This document shows, piece after piece, positions 8,639 through 20,482 of a DNA stretch of 60,333 bases. The notes beneath the pieces are model-generated. The model made no database searches and was not told the DNA's origin. It was given only the letters and a program-made list of their open reading frames with translations. A program made the position numbers and the translations under genes. Each line of letters begins with the position of its first letter. Position 1 is the first letter of the stretch. Where the stretch lies: NCBI GenBank assembly GCA_028066355.1, contig JALCBP010000010.1, forward strand, positions 1 through 60,333, in the 5' to 3' direction. This DNA comes from UBA1268 sp002694955. Its GTDB lineage: Bacteria > Planctomycetota > Planctomycetia > Pirellulales > UBA1268.

Positions 8639-9175
8639 CTAACCAACCTTGCGAAGAATCTGCTGACTTGCTCGGTCATCAATGTATTGATGACCTACTG
8701 GTTCCCACGCATCTTTGCTTACTTCTTGAAGGACAACCGTGTGCGATTGGGTTAAACGCTGTAAAAAAAACCAGCAACGAGACACAGTTTCCGCATCGAC
8801 ATCTGCAGAAACTAAAATGAGATCAAACCCGCCGAGGTGATTACAAAGACGTGCAAGTGCCGAATCTGGATTGCCTGGAACAAGCTGTATTCGCCCAAAG
8901 TTTCTCAAACAGCTGTGAGCTTCCTTGAGCGTCACGCCAGGAGGGTCTTCCGGCCGCCTTGCTTCAAAACGATCAAGACCAACATAGTGAATCGAATCAT
9001 CAGAAACTTGTGACGCGAGGGAAAGCATATTTGGAGTACGGGACAGTTCACCAAGACCGAGCTCCAGAATCTTCTTCGGCCGCCTTTCGAGTATGCTACG
9101 GATAAGGGGTCTCTCTCCCACGGAACGAGAACATCGAAGAAGCCACAGTTTTTTAAATATTCCTATCCGACCCAT
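8639..9175 (-). CDS. Conserved protein with a SAM-methyltransferase-like fold, function unknown
   Basis: A 178-residue soluble protein. After a short N-terminal helix (LWLLRCSRSVGERPLIRSIL) comes KKILELGLGELSRTPNMLSLA, which looks like motif I of class I SAM-dependent methyltransferases (LELGxGxxSRT), then IHYVGLDRFEARRPEDPP (acidic end of strand 2) and FDLILVSADVDAE (strand 4). The later methyltransferase parts are short, and no substrate motif is seen. It may be a methyltransferase relative that has lost catalysis. It lies upstream of leuC on the same strand (104 bp away) but far enough to be a separate unit. The start ATG at 9175 has no clear ribosome binding site. Confidence 0.65.
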   Translation of the reverse strand: MGRIGIFKKLWLLRCSRSVGERPLIRSILERRPKKILELGLGELSRTPNMLSLASQVSDDSIHYVGLDRFEARRPEDPPGVTLKEAHSCLRNFGRIQLVPGNPDSALARLCNHLGGFDLILVSADVDAETVSRCWFFLQRLTQSHTVVLQEVSKDAWEPVGHQYIDDRASQQILRKVG

Positions 9176-9367
9176 TTACTTCAACCATAATTGACGCAAC
9201 GAGAGATCACGAGACAGGTGACGCCAAAATCACTCTTAAATGTGAATCGACGAAAGCCTGATAAGGGTGATATCGACGAAAGTTGGATCATTTCTTGACT
9301 ACGTGCCAACCAGTACGATTAGAACGGTCAGCCAGACCCATAGATGGTATTTTGGCCGTAGCTTCAA

Positions 9368-11458
9368 TTAATTAGCTTGAATTTTCTCAAGTGCCTGTTG
9401 TGCCGCCAAACGGATCGTCCGAACTGGATCATCCTCACTTACAAGTTCGATAGCAGGTACAGCATCCCTTGCCGACGGACCTAAATCACCTAGTGCTATT
9501 GTCGCCTCAAGACGAACCGCCTGCACGTCTGAACTCAATGCTTCTGTGAGTAGGGGAACTGCATTTTTAAATTGCTCTTCATCATCTGGAGTGATTTGCA
9601 GAACTGCCCAAATCGCAACGGTTGCCTGCATGGGATCTGAGGAACCACTCAGTTCCTTCAAAAGCGGAAGGGCCTTCCTAGCAGCAGGAGAGCCAATGCG
9701 TCCGAGACAATACGCAACAGCGTAATGCAGTCGAGATTCTACTTCACTCTGATTTTGCACTGATTCATCAAGGATTGTGACGAGTCTGTCCGAGGCAATA
9801 GACGATGCAGAACCTATTGCAGCAAGGGCAAGAATGGCCTCATGAAGAATCTCGTCGTTTTTTAAATCAAGTAATCCAACAATATGAGGGACTGCTTCGG
9901 CTGCAGATTCACCTATTGCCGAGACAATCCCAAGAGCAATAAGTTGCGTTTCGTTATCTTTCAAGAGAGAAACAAGTGCTGGAACAGCGTCGCTGCCAAG
10001 CCTAACAAGTGCTGCTGCTGCTGCTTCTTGAACCGGCTCTGATGCATTCGCCAACATGCCCCCGAGGAAGGCTCCCAAATTTTGCCGCTGTGTTGCATCC
10101 AAATAAGGAGACAAGTCTGACAAAGCTGAAACTGCCGCTGCTTGCTCAAAAACACTTTCACTTTGGCACTGAGCCCTCATCCTTTCCACCGCATCTTCAA
10201 CCAGCACGGACTCATCTGGGTTAATCTTGGCTAGAGCCCAGGCTGCCGTAGCAGAGAGCGGCGACTCCTTAGCCACCGTTTGCGAGAGAAACGACTCGGC
10301 CTCTTTATATTTCAACTTTCCGATTGCATAAAGGATTGGACCGTGTAGCGACGAATCTCCATCACCGTATAATTGAACCAGTGCTTCCCCTGCGTCTTGG
10401 GCGCCCTCACCTATTGCAGCCAACGCGAACACCTCGTGAAGTTGCTCGTCTAAACCACTCTCTGGCAAAGCTTCAATGAGTGCTTGCGTGGCACCTGCAG
10501 CACCCGGACCAATCTCAGTAATAGCAACACTTGCCCAAAACCGTCCTTGAGGAAGCTTGAGTCGCTCCACCAAAAATGGTACCGCCTCTGATCCCATATC
10601 AGCGATACTTTGCAATGCAGGTAGTATGACGGCAGGATCCTGTGAAGCAAAAACAGTATCCACAACCGGCATGAGCTGGTCTGCAGATGGATCAAGCGTA
10701 CGAAGTGAACGCAAACATGCACGGCGGACGCGAGCATCGTTATGAACAAGTGCTCCAACGAGCTGCGTTACCGCATCTGCATATAAATCCTTGTCCGCAT
10801 CAGAAAGATTCTTGAGATCATCGTCTGCCCGTATATGGCCAATTGCTGCTGCTGCCTGTGTGGCAACGACTGGGTCGGCATCTTGCAGCAATGCGAGAAG
10901 TGTAGGAATAGATGAAACTGCATCTTCACCAATGAGGCCAATCGAACGGGCAGCGTGCCACCGTACTATTGGATCAGCGTCTGCTGTCAACTTGAGCAAG
11001 TCAGGTAAAGCTGCTCGCCCCTGCCCTCGAAGCCTGCCGATTGCATCAGTTGCTTTAACGACAGCATCTGGGTTTGTTGCGGCCGAAAGCTGCTCACGAA
11101 GTTGATTTATGTTCAGCGGACGTGTTTCAATTTGTTCAGTTGACGATGAAGCGGCAGCTGGCTTGCCTTCCGCCGACAATATCGCCGCTTCCTGTGAACC
11201 ATCTGCATCTTCTTCAACATCAACCGGCTCATCGGAGGTGGTACTCATATCTTTGGTTCCCGGGGAGGTCGCAACCTTTTGGGTGGCAACAACGTCGTTC
11301 CCCTCAACTACATCAGTTCGAATGACAGGAGTCGTATCTGATTCTTGTTTGGGTTGAGAGCAGCCAGAAGTAAAACTGAACATGACCAAAAAAGCCCATA
11401 AAGAGCCAAGAATCCGAAAAGAATCCATAATGTTATTCCGATTTGCGTGGGTTTTCAT
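9368..11458 (-). CDS. HEAT-repeat lipoprotein
   Basis: A 696-residue protein beginning with a lipoprotein signal (hydrophobic GSLWAFLVMFSFTSGC; lipid-modified Cys at about residue 33). A low-complexity acidic linker (about 35-115) is followed by a continuous array of HEAT / PBS-lyase-type repeats to the end. Examples are LPDLLKLTADADPIVRWHAA, LPALLALLQDADPVVATQAA-like units, VPFLVERLKLPQGRFWASVA, VPALVSLLKDNETQLIALGI and VPAIELVSEDDPVRTIRLAA; about 14 units seem to be present. Such solenoids act as binding platforms at the membrane. An in-frame ATG at codon 11 may be the real start. It is divergent from the small secreted-protein gene at 11643 and stands alone otherwise. Codon use and composition match the neighbours. 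Confidence 0.85.
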   Translation of the reverse strand: MKTHANRNNIMDSFRILGSLWAFLVMFSFTSGCSQPKQESDTTPVIRTDVVEGNDVVATQKVATSPGTKDMSTTSDEPVDVEEDADGSQEAAILSAEGKPAAASSSTEQIETRPLNINQLREQLSAATNPDAVVKATDAIGRLRGQGRAALPDLLKLTADADPIVRWHAARSIGLIGEDAVSSIPTLLALLQDADPVVATQAAAAIGHIRADDDLKNLSDADKDLYADAVTQLVGALVHNDARVRRACLRSLRTLDPSADQLMPVVDTVFASQDPAVILPALQSIADMGSEAVPFLVERLKLPQGRFWASVAITEIGPGAAGATQALIEALPESGLDEQLHEVFALAAIGEGAQDAGEALVQLYGDGDSSLHGPILYAIGKLKYKEAESFLSQTVAKESPLSATAAWALAKINPDESVLVEDAVERMRAQCQSESVFEQAAAVSALSDLSPYLDATQRQNLGAFLGGMLANASEPVQEAAAAALVRLGSDAVPALVSLLKDNETQLIALGIVSAIGESAAEAVPHIVGLLDLKNDEILHEAILALAAIGSASSIASDRLVTILDESVQNQSEVESRLHYAVAYCLGRIGSPAARKALPLLKELSGSSDPMQATVAIWAVLQITPDDEEQFKNAVPLLTEALSSDVQAVRLEATIALGDLGPSARDAVPAIELVSEDDPVRTIRLAAQQALEKIQAN

Positions 11459-11565
11459 TTTTCCAGAAGCACTTCAACGACACCTTCATTCAGCGCCTAA
11501 AAACAACGTCATGTTTCCCGCAAAGAACTCACATCGCGAGATTTCAATCTTCGAAGTATACTAAC

Positions 11566-11593
11566 TTCAACAGATTTTCGCTGAAACTATACT
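11566..11593 (+). promoter_or_regulatory. Candidate promoter of the small secreted-protein gene
   Basis: TATACT at 11588-11593 matches the -10 box at five positions; TTCAAC (11566-11571) is a weak -35 box, 16 bp upstream. The start codon lies about 50 bp downstream, in the divergent gap between the HEAT lipoprotein gene and the secreted-protein gene. Confidence 0.3.
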
Positions 11594-11642
11594 GCTACGA
11601 TTTAATCAATATTTGACTGATTATTCACCGAGGTCCATATAC

Positions 11643-12335
11643 ATGAAGTTTCGAACCATGCTGCTGTTGCCATCATGTCTGAAAAAACGTGGTTTTCTAT
11701 ATGGGATCCTTTGCTGGGGCACTTTGGTTCTACCACTCACAGCACAGATGGGTGGCATGGGCCGACGAGGGTGGGGCGGAGGCAATTTTGCATCGACCGC
11801 GCAACAGGGCGCAGACTATGGAATGGCGTCTATGATGAGAGCTCAGGGTTATCAAAACTTACAGAACTCAGAAGCTGCCAAGAATTACCAGTCAGCGCAG
11901 TCTCAACTAATTGACAACCGGAAGAAATGGACTGAAACCTATTTCGATATGCGAAAGACGAATCGACAGGCACGTGCTGAAGAGGCTCCCGCACGGATCT
12001 CTCACGAAGATGCAATTCGGCTTGCAAAATCAGTCGCACCTCCTCGCCTGAGTTCTACCCAACTTGATCCGGTCACCGGTCATATTCAATACCCTCTCGT
12101 TCTTCAGGACAGCATCTTTACTCCTTATCGTTCGGAACTCGATTCACTTTTTGCTGGACGTGCTTCATCTGGAAGTGGACTTCAGCTTCAAGAGTTTCAA
12201 GCTATCCGTAAGACAGTCAATAAGTTCATGGAGGTCCTTAAAGAACATGTAAAGGACTACCCAGCTAGTGAATACGGGAAAGCACGAGTTTTCCTAAACA
12301 GCCTCTCAAACGAAGCCAACTTTCCGGCTGGCTGA
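11643..12335 (+). CDS. Secreted protein of unknown function
   Basis: I start the protein at the Met of KFRTMLLLPS (11643), which has GAGG about 8 bases before it; this gives 230 residues. The first 38 form a signal peptide with a long charged n-region (KKRGFLYGILCWGTLVLPLTAQ, cut after AQ). A Gly/Met-rich stretch (MGGMGRRGWGGGNF) follows, then Ala/Gln/Asn-rich helix (YQNLQNSEAAKNYQSAQSQL), then a C-terminal domain with YPLVLQDSIFTPYRSELDSLF and FQAIRKTVNKFMEVLKEHVKDY. I do not know the function; the type is familiar from planctomycete genomes only. It lies alone, followed 127 bp later by the epimerase gene. Confidence 0.7.
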   Translation: MKFRTMLLLPSCLKKRGFLYGILCWGTLVLPLTAQMGGMGRRGWGGGNFASTAQQGADYGMASMMRAQGYQNLQNSEAAKNYQSAQSQLIDNRKKWTETYFDMRKTNRQARAEEAPARISHEDAIRLAKSVAPPRLSSTQLDPVTGHIQYPLVLQDSIFTPYRSELDSLFAGRASSGSGLQLQEFQAIRKTVNKFMEVLKEHVKDYPASEYGKARVFLNSLSNEANFPAG

Positions 12336-12462
12336 GAAGTGTTCCATTTCGCGGCTGTTTGTTACTGTCAACAAAATGGCAAATACGCCTAACTTTCCGC
12401 GATCGGGCGACTATGATACGTGAAGTATTGGAACCTAGATACCACAAAGGCAGGTCTCTTCA

Positions 12463-13368
12463 ATGAAAGCTCTTGTTACCGGTGGCACTGGCTTTGTCGG
12501 CCCACGCCTCTTGCGACTCCTTGACAAACCAACGTTGCTCACCCGAAATCCTGAACGGACAACTGAAAAATTTGGCCATCTTGCTGGAGACGTTATCGGT
12601 TGGAATCCACTGGAAGGACCACCACCACCTCAGGCTTTTGATGGCGTTGACTGTGTTTTCCATCTTGCTGGTGAGTCCGTTGCTGAAGGGCGCTGGACAG
12701 CTGCACAGAAAGCCAGAATAAGAGACAGTCGTGTACTCGGAACAAAAAACCTTGTTACTGGCATCACACAAAATAAAGCTACTGTTAAAACACTTATTTC
12801 AAGCAGCGCAGTTGGCTACTACGGTGATCGAGGCGATGAAGATTTGACCGAATCGTCATTACCCGGCGATGACTTCCTCGCTGATGTATGCATTGCTTGG
12901 GAACGAGAAGCAGATAATGCGCGTGAACAAGATATCCGCGTTGTTACGATGCGTACCGGGATAGTTCTCGGGGCTGGTGGTGGAGCGCTAGCCAAAATGC
13001 TAACCCCTTTCAAGCTAGGCGCTGGTGGCCCGCTTGGCAACGGACGGCAGTGGATGCCATGGATACACGTTGCGGATCTAGCACGACTCTATACACACGC
13101 TAGCGAAACCTCTTCGATCAACGGGCCATTGAATGCCGTTGCGCCCAATCCAGTGCGGAATAGTGAATTTACAAAAGCACTTGCGGCACAAGTGAAACGA
13201 CCCGCTTTTATGCCTGCACCGTACCTAGGGCTACGACTGCTTTTTGGTGAATTCGCCAAAGTACTTTTCGCCTCCCAAAAAGTCATACCACAAGTCGCTC
13301 TCGAGACAGGATTTGCATATCAATTCCCGTTCATTAAAGAAGCTTTAGCAGACATCCTGTCCGTTTAA
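12463..13368 (+). CDS. TIGR01777-type NAD(P)-binding epimerase (YfcH/SulA-like)
   Basis: A 301-residue member of the extended short-chain dehydrogenase family that includes E. coli YfcH. The N-terminal TGGTGFVGPRLLRLL is the nucleotide-binding glycine motif. Next come DCVFHLAGESVAEGRWTAAQK (the family's HLAGE-x-x-xxRW signature), RIRDSRVLGTKNL, SSSAVGYYGDRGDE (with the catalytic-type Tyr), EREADNA and RTGIVLG, then PLGNGRQWMPWIHVADL, all typical of TIGR01777. The C-terminal DUF1731-like part (PAYLGLRLLFGEFAKVLFASQKVIP) is present. The substrate is unknown for the whole family. The gene stands alone and converges with the kinase gene (34 bp between stops). Confidence 0.9.
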   Translation: MKALVTGGTGFVGPRLLRLLDKPTLLTRNPERTTEKFGHLAGDVIGWNPLEGPPPPQAFDGVDCVFHLAGESVAEGRWTAAQKARIRDSRVLGTKNLVTGITQNKATVKTLISSSAVGYYGDRGDEDLTESSLPGDDFLADVCIAWEREADNAREQDIRVVTMRTGIVLGAGGGALAKMLTPFKLGAGGPLGNGRQWMPWIHVADLARLYTHASETSSINGPLNAVAPNPVRNSEFTKALAAQVKRPAFMPAPYLGLRLLFGEFAKVLFASQKVIPQVALETGFAYQFPFIKEALADILSV

Positions 13369-13402
13369 GTCATCTTTACCAAACCCTAATGGGAAGAACT
13401 CG

Positions 13403-15004
13403 TTATCCGCTTGATTTCATTGCTCGCCAAAGAGCCTGAACGCCTCCAGCCAGCACAAAGCCAACAAGGCCGACAAGTAATGAGCGATAACTCAAGCCTT
13501 CACCGAATGAAAACTCGACACCGGCAAATGACAGACCAACAACGAAGGCAACGACAAAAGACCATACTACAAGTTGTATCAACTCCGCAGGAACTTTTGA
13601 TTGGCTATGCTCAAGACCACGTCCTGGTTGCTCAAAAACATTATCTTCATTGATCTCTTCAAGAATATCCTCTCCAGAGAGCACCCATTCATCATGAGAA
13701 TGAGCCTCAGGTGATGAGCCCATCCAATTCATGACTGTCTGCTGTGGATTCGGTGGAAGCCAGTTACCAAGTGCATCGATTATCTCGTCCATGGACTGGT
13801 ACCTATCGCTCGGCTCCTTTAAGAGCATGCCGTGAAGCACATCACAAAAACCAGGACTACTGTGCTTCGCATTTGCTTGAATTTCACGTTTACTGATCGA
13901 CTTTGGGTCGAGATGACGCCGTGCTTTATCCCCACGATCTCCTCCAGAGTATGGCGGCTTCCCCGTCACTGTGTAGTAGAGCGTACAGCCGAGACCATAC
14001 ACGTCAGCGGGTGGACCGACTGCTTCTGCACTTTTTCTATCCAACTGTTCTGGTGAAATGTAATCAATTGTGCCAACTACACCGCTGTATGAACTGGCCT
14101 CCCCCTCTGCCTCCGATCGAGCCAGGCCAAGGTCAAGAAGTTTCACGCAGCCATCAGAACCAACGAAAATGTTCCCAGGCTTGACGTCACGATGTATGAT
14201 TTTGTTTGCGTGCGCATACCCTAGAGCCCGCGCTGTTTGTGAGATAATCGATGCAGCAACATCGTCAGTCAAACACCCATACTTCTTGACAAAACGGTTG
14301 AGATCAAGGCCATCGATAAACTCTGTAACCATATAAAACACATTGCCATCAAATCCAGCATCGATCGCCCGAACCAGGTTCACATGATCAAGGCGACCGA
14401 GCATACGTATCTCACGACGAAAAGCCTCTTCAGACTGATCCGTCACCTTCTTACGCGGCAACACCTTGATTGCTACTTTTCGACCCATGAGTTCATGTTC
14501 CGCAAGAAACACGAGCCCCATCCCACCCTTGCCGATTTGTGAAAGAATTCGGTAATGCCCTAACTGAAATTTTTTCCGGCCCATGAGAAGCTGAGATGCC
14601 TGAAACTGTGTAAGAAGTTCCTGCTCAACAAGGAGATCAGCTACGGCTTTTGCAATTACCGCTTCATCAGCTGATTTATTCTCAGGCAACGATCGTACAA
14701 CACGTTCTGCATCATCGATTATCTGCAAGTTCACACCAAGACCGCTTGCTAGCGATGCTTCACGAAATAAGTCAAGTTTCGTGAATATTGCCTCAACGAC
14801 ACCTGCAGCATCGGCCTCACTGAAATGGCCTTTTGCTATGAGTGAGTTAAGCGTCGCACGAATGATTGCAGTTTCATCAGACGCGTTTATCCCAGGAGAT
14901 GTTCGAACTGACGACTCTGCAGCGTTGAGTACTGATTTTTCTAATGATCCCGCATCAAGTACCGCTTGACGAAAGCGTTGAATCAAGGAAGTTTCATGAG
15001 GCAT
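13403..15004 (-). CDS. Membrane-anchored serine/threonine protein kinase (planctomycete type)
   Basis: A 533-residue Hanks-type kinase. Residues 1-145 hold an N-terminal region that is internally duplicated (about 26-72 and 96-141). The second copy ends LLTQFQASQLL, the segment seen before the kinase domain of many planctomycete kinases. The kinase domain (about 150-425) has the glycine loop IGKGGMGLVFLAE, Lys180 (VAIKV), HRDVKPGN (271-278), DLG (291-293, in place of DFG), GTIDYISPEQ and a clear ADVYGLGCTLY. It ends in a Pro/Asn-rich linker and two hydrophobic segments (about 478-500 and 508-526), so it is tethered to the inner membrane with the kinase in the cytoplasm. All catalytic residues are present and activity is expected. 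There is no PASTA or other sensor domain. The target is unknown. Confidence 0.93.
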   Translation of the reverse strand: MPHETSLIQRFRQAVLDAGSLEKSVLNAAESSVRTSPGINASDETAIIRATLNSLIAKGHFSEADAAGVVEAIFTKLDLFREASLASGLGVNLQIIDDAERVVRSLPENKSADEAVIAKAVADLLVEQELLTQFQASQLLMGRKKFQLGHYRILSQIGKGGMGLVFLAEHELMGRKVAIKVLPRKKVTDQSEEAFRREIRMLGRLDHVNLVRAIDAGFDGNVFYMVTEFIDGLDLNRFVKKYGCLTDDVAASIISQTARALGYAHANKIIHRDVKPGNIFVGSDGCVKLLDLGLARSEAEGEASSYSGVVGTIDYISPEQLDRKSAEAVGPPADVYGLGCTLYYTVTGKPPYSGGDRGDKARRHLDPKSISKREIQANAKHSSPGFCDVLHGMLLKEPSDRYQSMDEIIDALGNWLPPNPQQTVMNWMGSSPEAHSHDEWVLSGEDILEEINEDNVFEQPGRGLEHSQSKVPAELIQLVVWSFVVAFVVGLSFAGVEFSFGEGLSYRSLLVGLVGFVLAGGVQALWRAMKSSG

Positions 15005-15228
15005 AACAAATGATAGCTATAAAACCACTGACCGAGAAAATGAAATGGAGAAGCACTTAATTCTTGTTTAAAGAAACTACCAAATCAGCTGGCAGCCCTA
15101 CAGATTATTTTTGAAGTTGAAGCAAAGGACAATCTGACCTTTTTCCGGTGCTTCAGATAACGGAACGTTAGATTCTAATAAAATCTGATACAGGAGCCAT
15201 CACCCCCCTCGGTTACCGCATGATTTTT

Positions 15229-15936
15229 TTAGAACAGGAACTCATAACGCAACGTCCAGAGTTTCGGTATCTGCGCTTCAAATGCTGTCTCACGGCCCGT
15301 CTTCGGGTGTTCAATCGTAAGCTTCCGAGCATGAAGAGCTACAGCCCGTTCATCTTCGAAACTCAATGGAAGCCGACTGCCGTACATCCGGTCACCGACA
15401 ATAGGACATCCTCGAAAAGCTAACTGGGCACGCAGTTGATGTCGTCGACCGGTTTTTGGCTGTAACTCAACAAGCGAAACTTCTCCTGCCCGTTTGACTA
15501 CACGTGCTGAAGTTTCTGCAGAATCGCTCTTCGACTCCTCGTTTTGCGATTCTGTTAGGGTGCCACTCTGACTTCTTAAGCCATCGATAACAGCACGACG
15601 CGACGAATCGTCCCAGTAAATACGATCCTGCCAAGTCACCCATTGTCCAAGGGCCGAGGGAAAGCGTCTTTCGACAATTGCAACATAGTCTTTTTTAACC
15701 GTTCGGTAACGAAACTGCTCAGCTAAATTGGCTGTGGCTGATTTATTCTTACCAAAAATAACTACACCTGACACAGGTTTGTCTAATCTGCTCACAATCC
15801 CGACAAAACACCCTGCCCCGAACCTTTCTGTGAGTTCCACATAAAGGCTATTCTCTCCCCTCGGGCTGTTGGCCGTCGCAAGGCCAACAGGCTTGTCAAG
15901 AACAATGATTTCTGAATCATCAAAGAGAATCTTCAT
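15229..15936 (-). CDS. RluA-family RNA pseudouridine synthase
   Basis: A 235-residue enzyme of the RluA family, which converts specific uridines of rRNA or tRNA to pseudouridine. The catalytic Asp52 lies in SRLDKPVSGVVIFGKN (family consensus HRLDxxTSG; here Ser replaces the usual His). It is followed by YRTVKKDYVAIVE and the C-terminal KTGRRHQLRAQLAFRGCPIVGDRMYG, both family blocks. There is no N-terminal S4 RNA-binding domain, so it resembles the shorter RluA/TruC-like members. A Glu/Ser-rich insert (QNEESKSDSAETSA) sits before the last block. It is divergent from maf, with 47 bp between the two starts. Which RNA site it modifies cannot be told. Confidence 0.9.
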   Translation of the reverse strand: MKILFDDSEIIVLDKPVGLATANSPRGENSLYVELTERFGAGCFVGIVSRLDKPVSGVVIFGKNKSATANLAEQFRYRTVKKDYVAIVERRFPSALGQWVTWQDRIYWDDSSRRAVIDGLRSQSGTLTESQNEESKSDSAETSARVVKRAGEVSLVELQPKTGRRHQLRAQLAFRGCPIVGDRMYGSRLPLSFEDERAVALHARKLTIEHPKTGRETAFEAQIPKLWTLRYEFLF

Positions 15937-15983
15937 ATGTTTACTTTAATTGATCGCCTAGTCGTTCCACGAGCCACCCGGTC

Positions 15984-16628
15984 ATGACACGTCGTTTGCC
16001 ACTCCGCCTGATCCTAGCAAGCCAATCTAGCCGTCGCCGTGAACTGGCAATTTCTGCTGGCTGGGAGATTGCTATTATTCCTCCTCCTGAGCAGGCTGAA
16101 GCATCGGCATTACCACGCCAGCCTAGTGAAACCGTATGTGATTTTGTAACTCGTTTGGCACGTGTCAAAGCCTCTGCGGTAGCGAGCTCCCTGTCTCGAT
16201 CTGATAAACGAGCTATTCTTGCATGCGATACTGTTGGTGAAATCGGGGACTCGATACTGGGTAAACCAAGCGATGCTCATGATGCTCAACGGATGATAGA
16301 AACACTTTCTGGAAAAAAACACAATGTTTTTACCGGCGTGAGCATCTGGTTTCCAGAAACTCTTAGTAAAAACAAAGCAGACGAGAAACAGCTGCGGCAC
16401 TCAATAGTAGAGGGCTGTGCGTCGAGTTCGGTTTTCATGGACCCACTCAACCAAGAAGCGATTGACTCGTACATGGCAACCAACGAATGGCGTGGCAAGG
16501 CAGGCGCATGCGGTTTTCAAGATAAACTGTTACCACTCCATTTGCTGAAGGGATCTGCCAACAACGTTGTTGGACTGCCGGTTGAATTTATTGAACAACT
16601 AATCCATCAACATATTAACGGACTATAA
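15984..16628 (+). CDS. maf: Maf-type nucleoside triphosphate pyrophosphatase
   Basis: A 214-residue Maf protein, a cytoplasmic house-cleaning enzyme that hydrolyses non-canonical or m7G/dTTP/UTP nucleotides to monophosphates. Visible motifs are LILASQSSRRRELA (SxSxRR), ACDTVGEIGDSILGKPSDAHDAQRM (the D-T and GKP blocks) and SGKKHNVFTGVSIW. The C-terminal part has NEWRGKAGACGFQD, where most members have W/Y-x-G-K-A-G-x-Y/F-x-I-Q, then VVGLPV. An Arg/Cys variation around the first Asp leaves the substrate class (YhdE-like or YceF-like) uncertain. It is convergent with the rRNA unit: its stop is 8 bp from a strong terminator stem for 5S rRNA. Confidence 0.9.
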   Translation: MTRRLPLRLILASQSSRRRELAISAGWEIAIIPPPEQAEASALPRQPSETVCDFVTRLARVKASAVASSLSRSDKRAILACDTVGEIGDSILGKPSDAHDAQRMIETLSGKKHNVFTGVSIWFPETLSKNKADEKQLRHSIVEGCASSSVFMDPLNQEAIDSYMATNEWRGKAGACGFQDKLLPLHLLKGSANNVVGLPVEFIEQLIHQHINGL

Positions 16629-16636
16629 GAAGCAAA

Positions 16637-16670
16637 AACCCCTTGGGTACCAAAAGGCGCCCAAGGGGTT
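16637..16670 (-). terminator. Rho-independent terminator of the 23S-5S rRNA transcript
   Basis: On the minus strand an 11-bp stem (AACCCCTTGGG and CCCAAGGGGTT) with a 12-base loop lies 10 bp after the 5S gene and runs straight into TTTTT (complement of 16634-16638). It also sits just after the convergent maf stop, but no T-run follows on the plus strand, so it works mainly for the rRNA. Confidence 0.9.
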
Positions 16671-16680
16671 CGTAAAAAAT

Positions 16681-16790
16681 TTCCGGCAATACCTACTCTC
16701 GCACTTTTGGCACTACCATCGGCTTTGAAAGCTTAACTACCGTGTTCGGGATGGGAACGGGTGTGACCTTTCAAATATGTTCACCGGAAA
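16681..16790 (-). rRNA. rrf: 5S ribosomal RNA
   Basis: About 110 nt on the minus strand. The core reads GTCACACCCGTTCCCATCCC followed by GAACACGGTAGTTAAGC, then GATGGTAGTGCCAAAAGTGCG and AGAGTAGG, all standard 5S segments. The termini pair (TTTCCGGTGA with the 3' TTGCCGGAA region). It follows 23S by about 93 bp and is followed by a strong terminator. Confidence 0.95.
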
Positions 16791-16867
16791 ATATTGCATC
16801 ACCGCTTTCACGGCGAAGATGTTGTGGTAATTGACACTCTCATGCTTTTGCACGAGAGCAATAGAGT

Positions 16868-16883
16868 GAGCACTCGATACGAG

Positions 16884-16892
<9 letters not shown>
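16868..16892 (-). repeat. 3' arm of the pre-23S processing stem
   Basis: These 25 bases pair with 19779-19803 at the other end of 23S: 22 Watson-Crick pairs, two G-U wobbles and one U-U mismatch. The stem brackets the mature 23S ends, as RNase III processing stalks do. Confidence 0.85.
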
Positions 16893-19778
<2,886 letters not shown>

Positions 19779-19787
<9 letters not shown>

Positions 19788-19803
19788 CCCGAATCGAATG
19801 CTC
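19779..19803 (-). repeat. 5' arm of the pre-23S processing stem
   Basis: Partner of 16868-16892. It begins in the leader about 16 nt before the mature 23S and extends eight bases into it. Confidence 0.85.
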
Positions 19804-20482
19804 GCATAGCGAACTTTTCGGGCATCACGCAACCAGATGAACCAATACAACAAAGCTGGCTGGCTCATCTTTTGTAACGTTATTTTCTCGCTCTTCAATT
19901 TAGTGAAATTCATAATGAATCTCACGAAATTGTTTGCCTTGGGAGAACGCAAAAGAATCAATGATGAATCAGAGAAACATCATAACTCTTCGACATTCTA
20001 TCAAGATGCCAATTACCACAACCAAATTGTCAACGAACCAAGCGAGCAAATGTGGCTTGAGCTTGTAAACAGCCCAAGAAAAATGACCGCAACGAATCCC
20101 CGGGGGTTAGCCTCAAAGGAACCGCTTTTGACGGAAAATATAGAAACTTCATGACGAGAGCGTCACATTACAAGCACATATTTTCCAGATTCGGAAAGGT
20201 AGTCGGCAACGGCGTCCGGGTCAAGCGGCGACAGAAAACGCCGTGATTTCGAGATATTTTTTTCTGCATCTGCCTGCTTCTACTATCAACCTCGAGACTC
20301 ATGATGAAAAACAGTAATAAAAATCAATTGTATTTCTCAGCATTCCGAGTGGCATCCCGACCACCACAAATGAGATCTTCTATGGCTCGAAAAAAGTAAG
20401 GACGTAAATACGTTCTTTGAGTACCATGAACAAAGTTTTGCGATACGAACACTCACGTAATCTCACTCAAGGATGATCCCCA
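19804..20482 (-). other. rRNA leader and divergent gap, no 16S gene
   Basis: The 680 bp between 23S and gadB hold no rRNA, tRNA or believable protein gene. The 105-codon plus-strand frame at 19837-20154 has no homology I recognise and lies in the presumed 23S leader. A near-perfect inverted repeat (GTGAAATTCAT and ATGAATCTCAC, 19903-19925) and a boxA-like sequence on the minus strand (GTTCGTTGACAA, about 20028-20039) may belong to rRNA leader control; both are tentative. Confidence 0.5.
20196..20224 (-). promoter_or_regulatory. Candidate promoter of the 23S-5S unit
   Basis: Minus-strand TTGACC (20219-20224) and TACCTT (20196-20201) are separated by exactly 17 bp in a locally GC-rich stretch. 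Transcription from here would give a leader of about 400 nt ahead of 23S. The -35 box matches at five of six positions, the -10 box at three of six. Confidence 0.4.

Noticed and set aside
19837..20154. 105-codon plus-strand frame after the 23S gene
   Set aside because: It lies in the presumed rRNA leader on the opposite strand, has no ribosome binding site and no recognisable family; the residues next to KFIMNLTK come from an inverted repeat.
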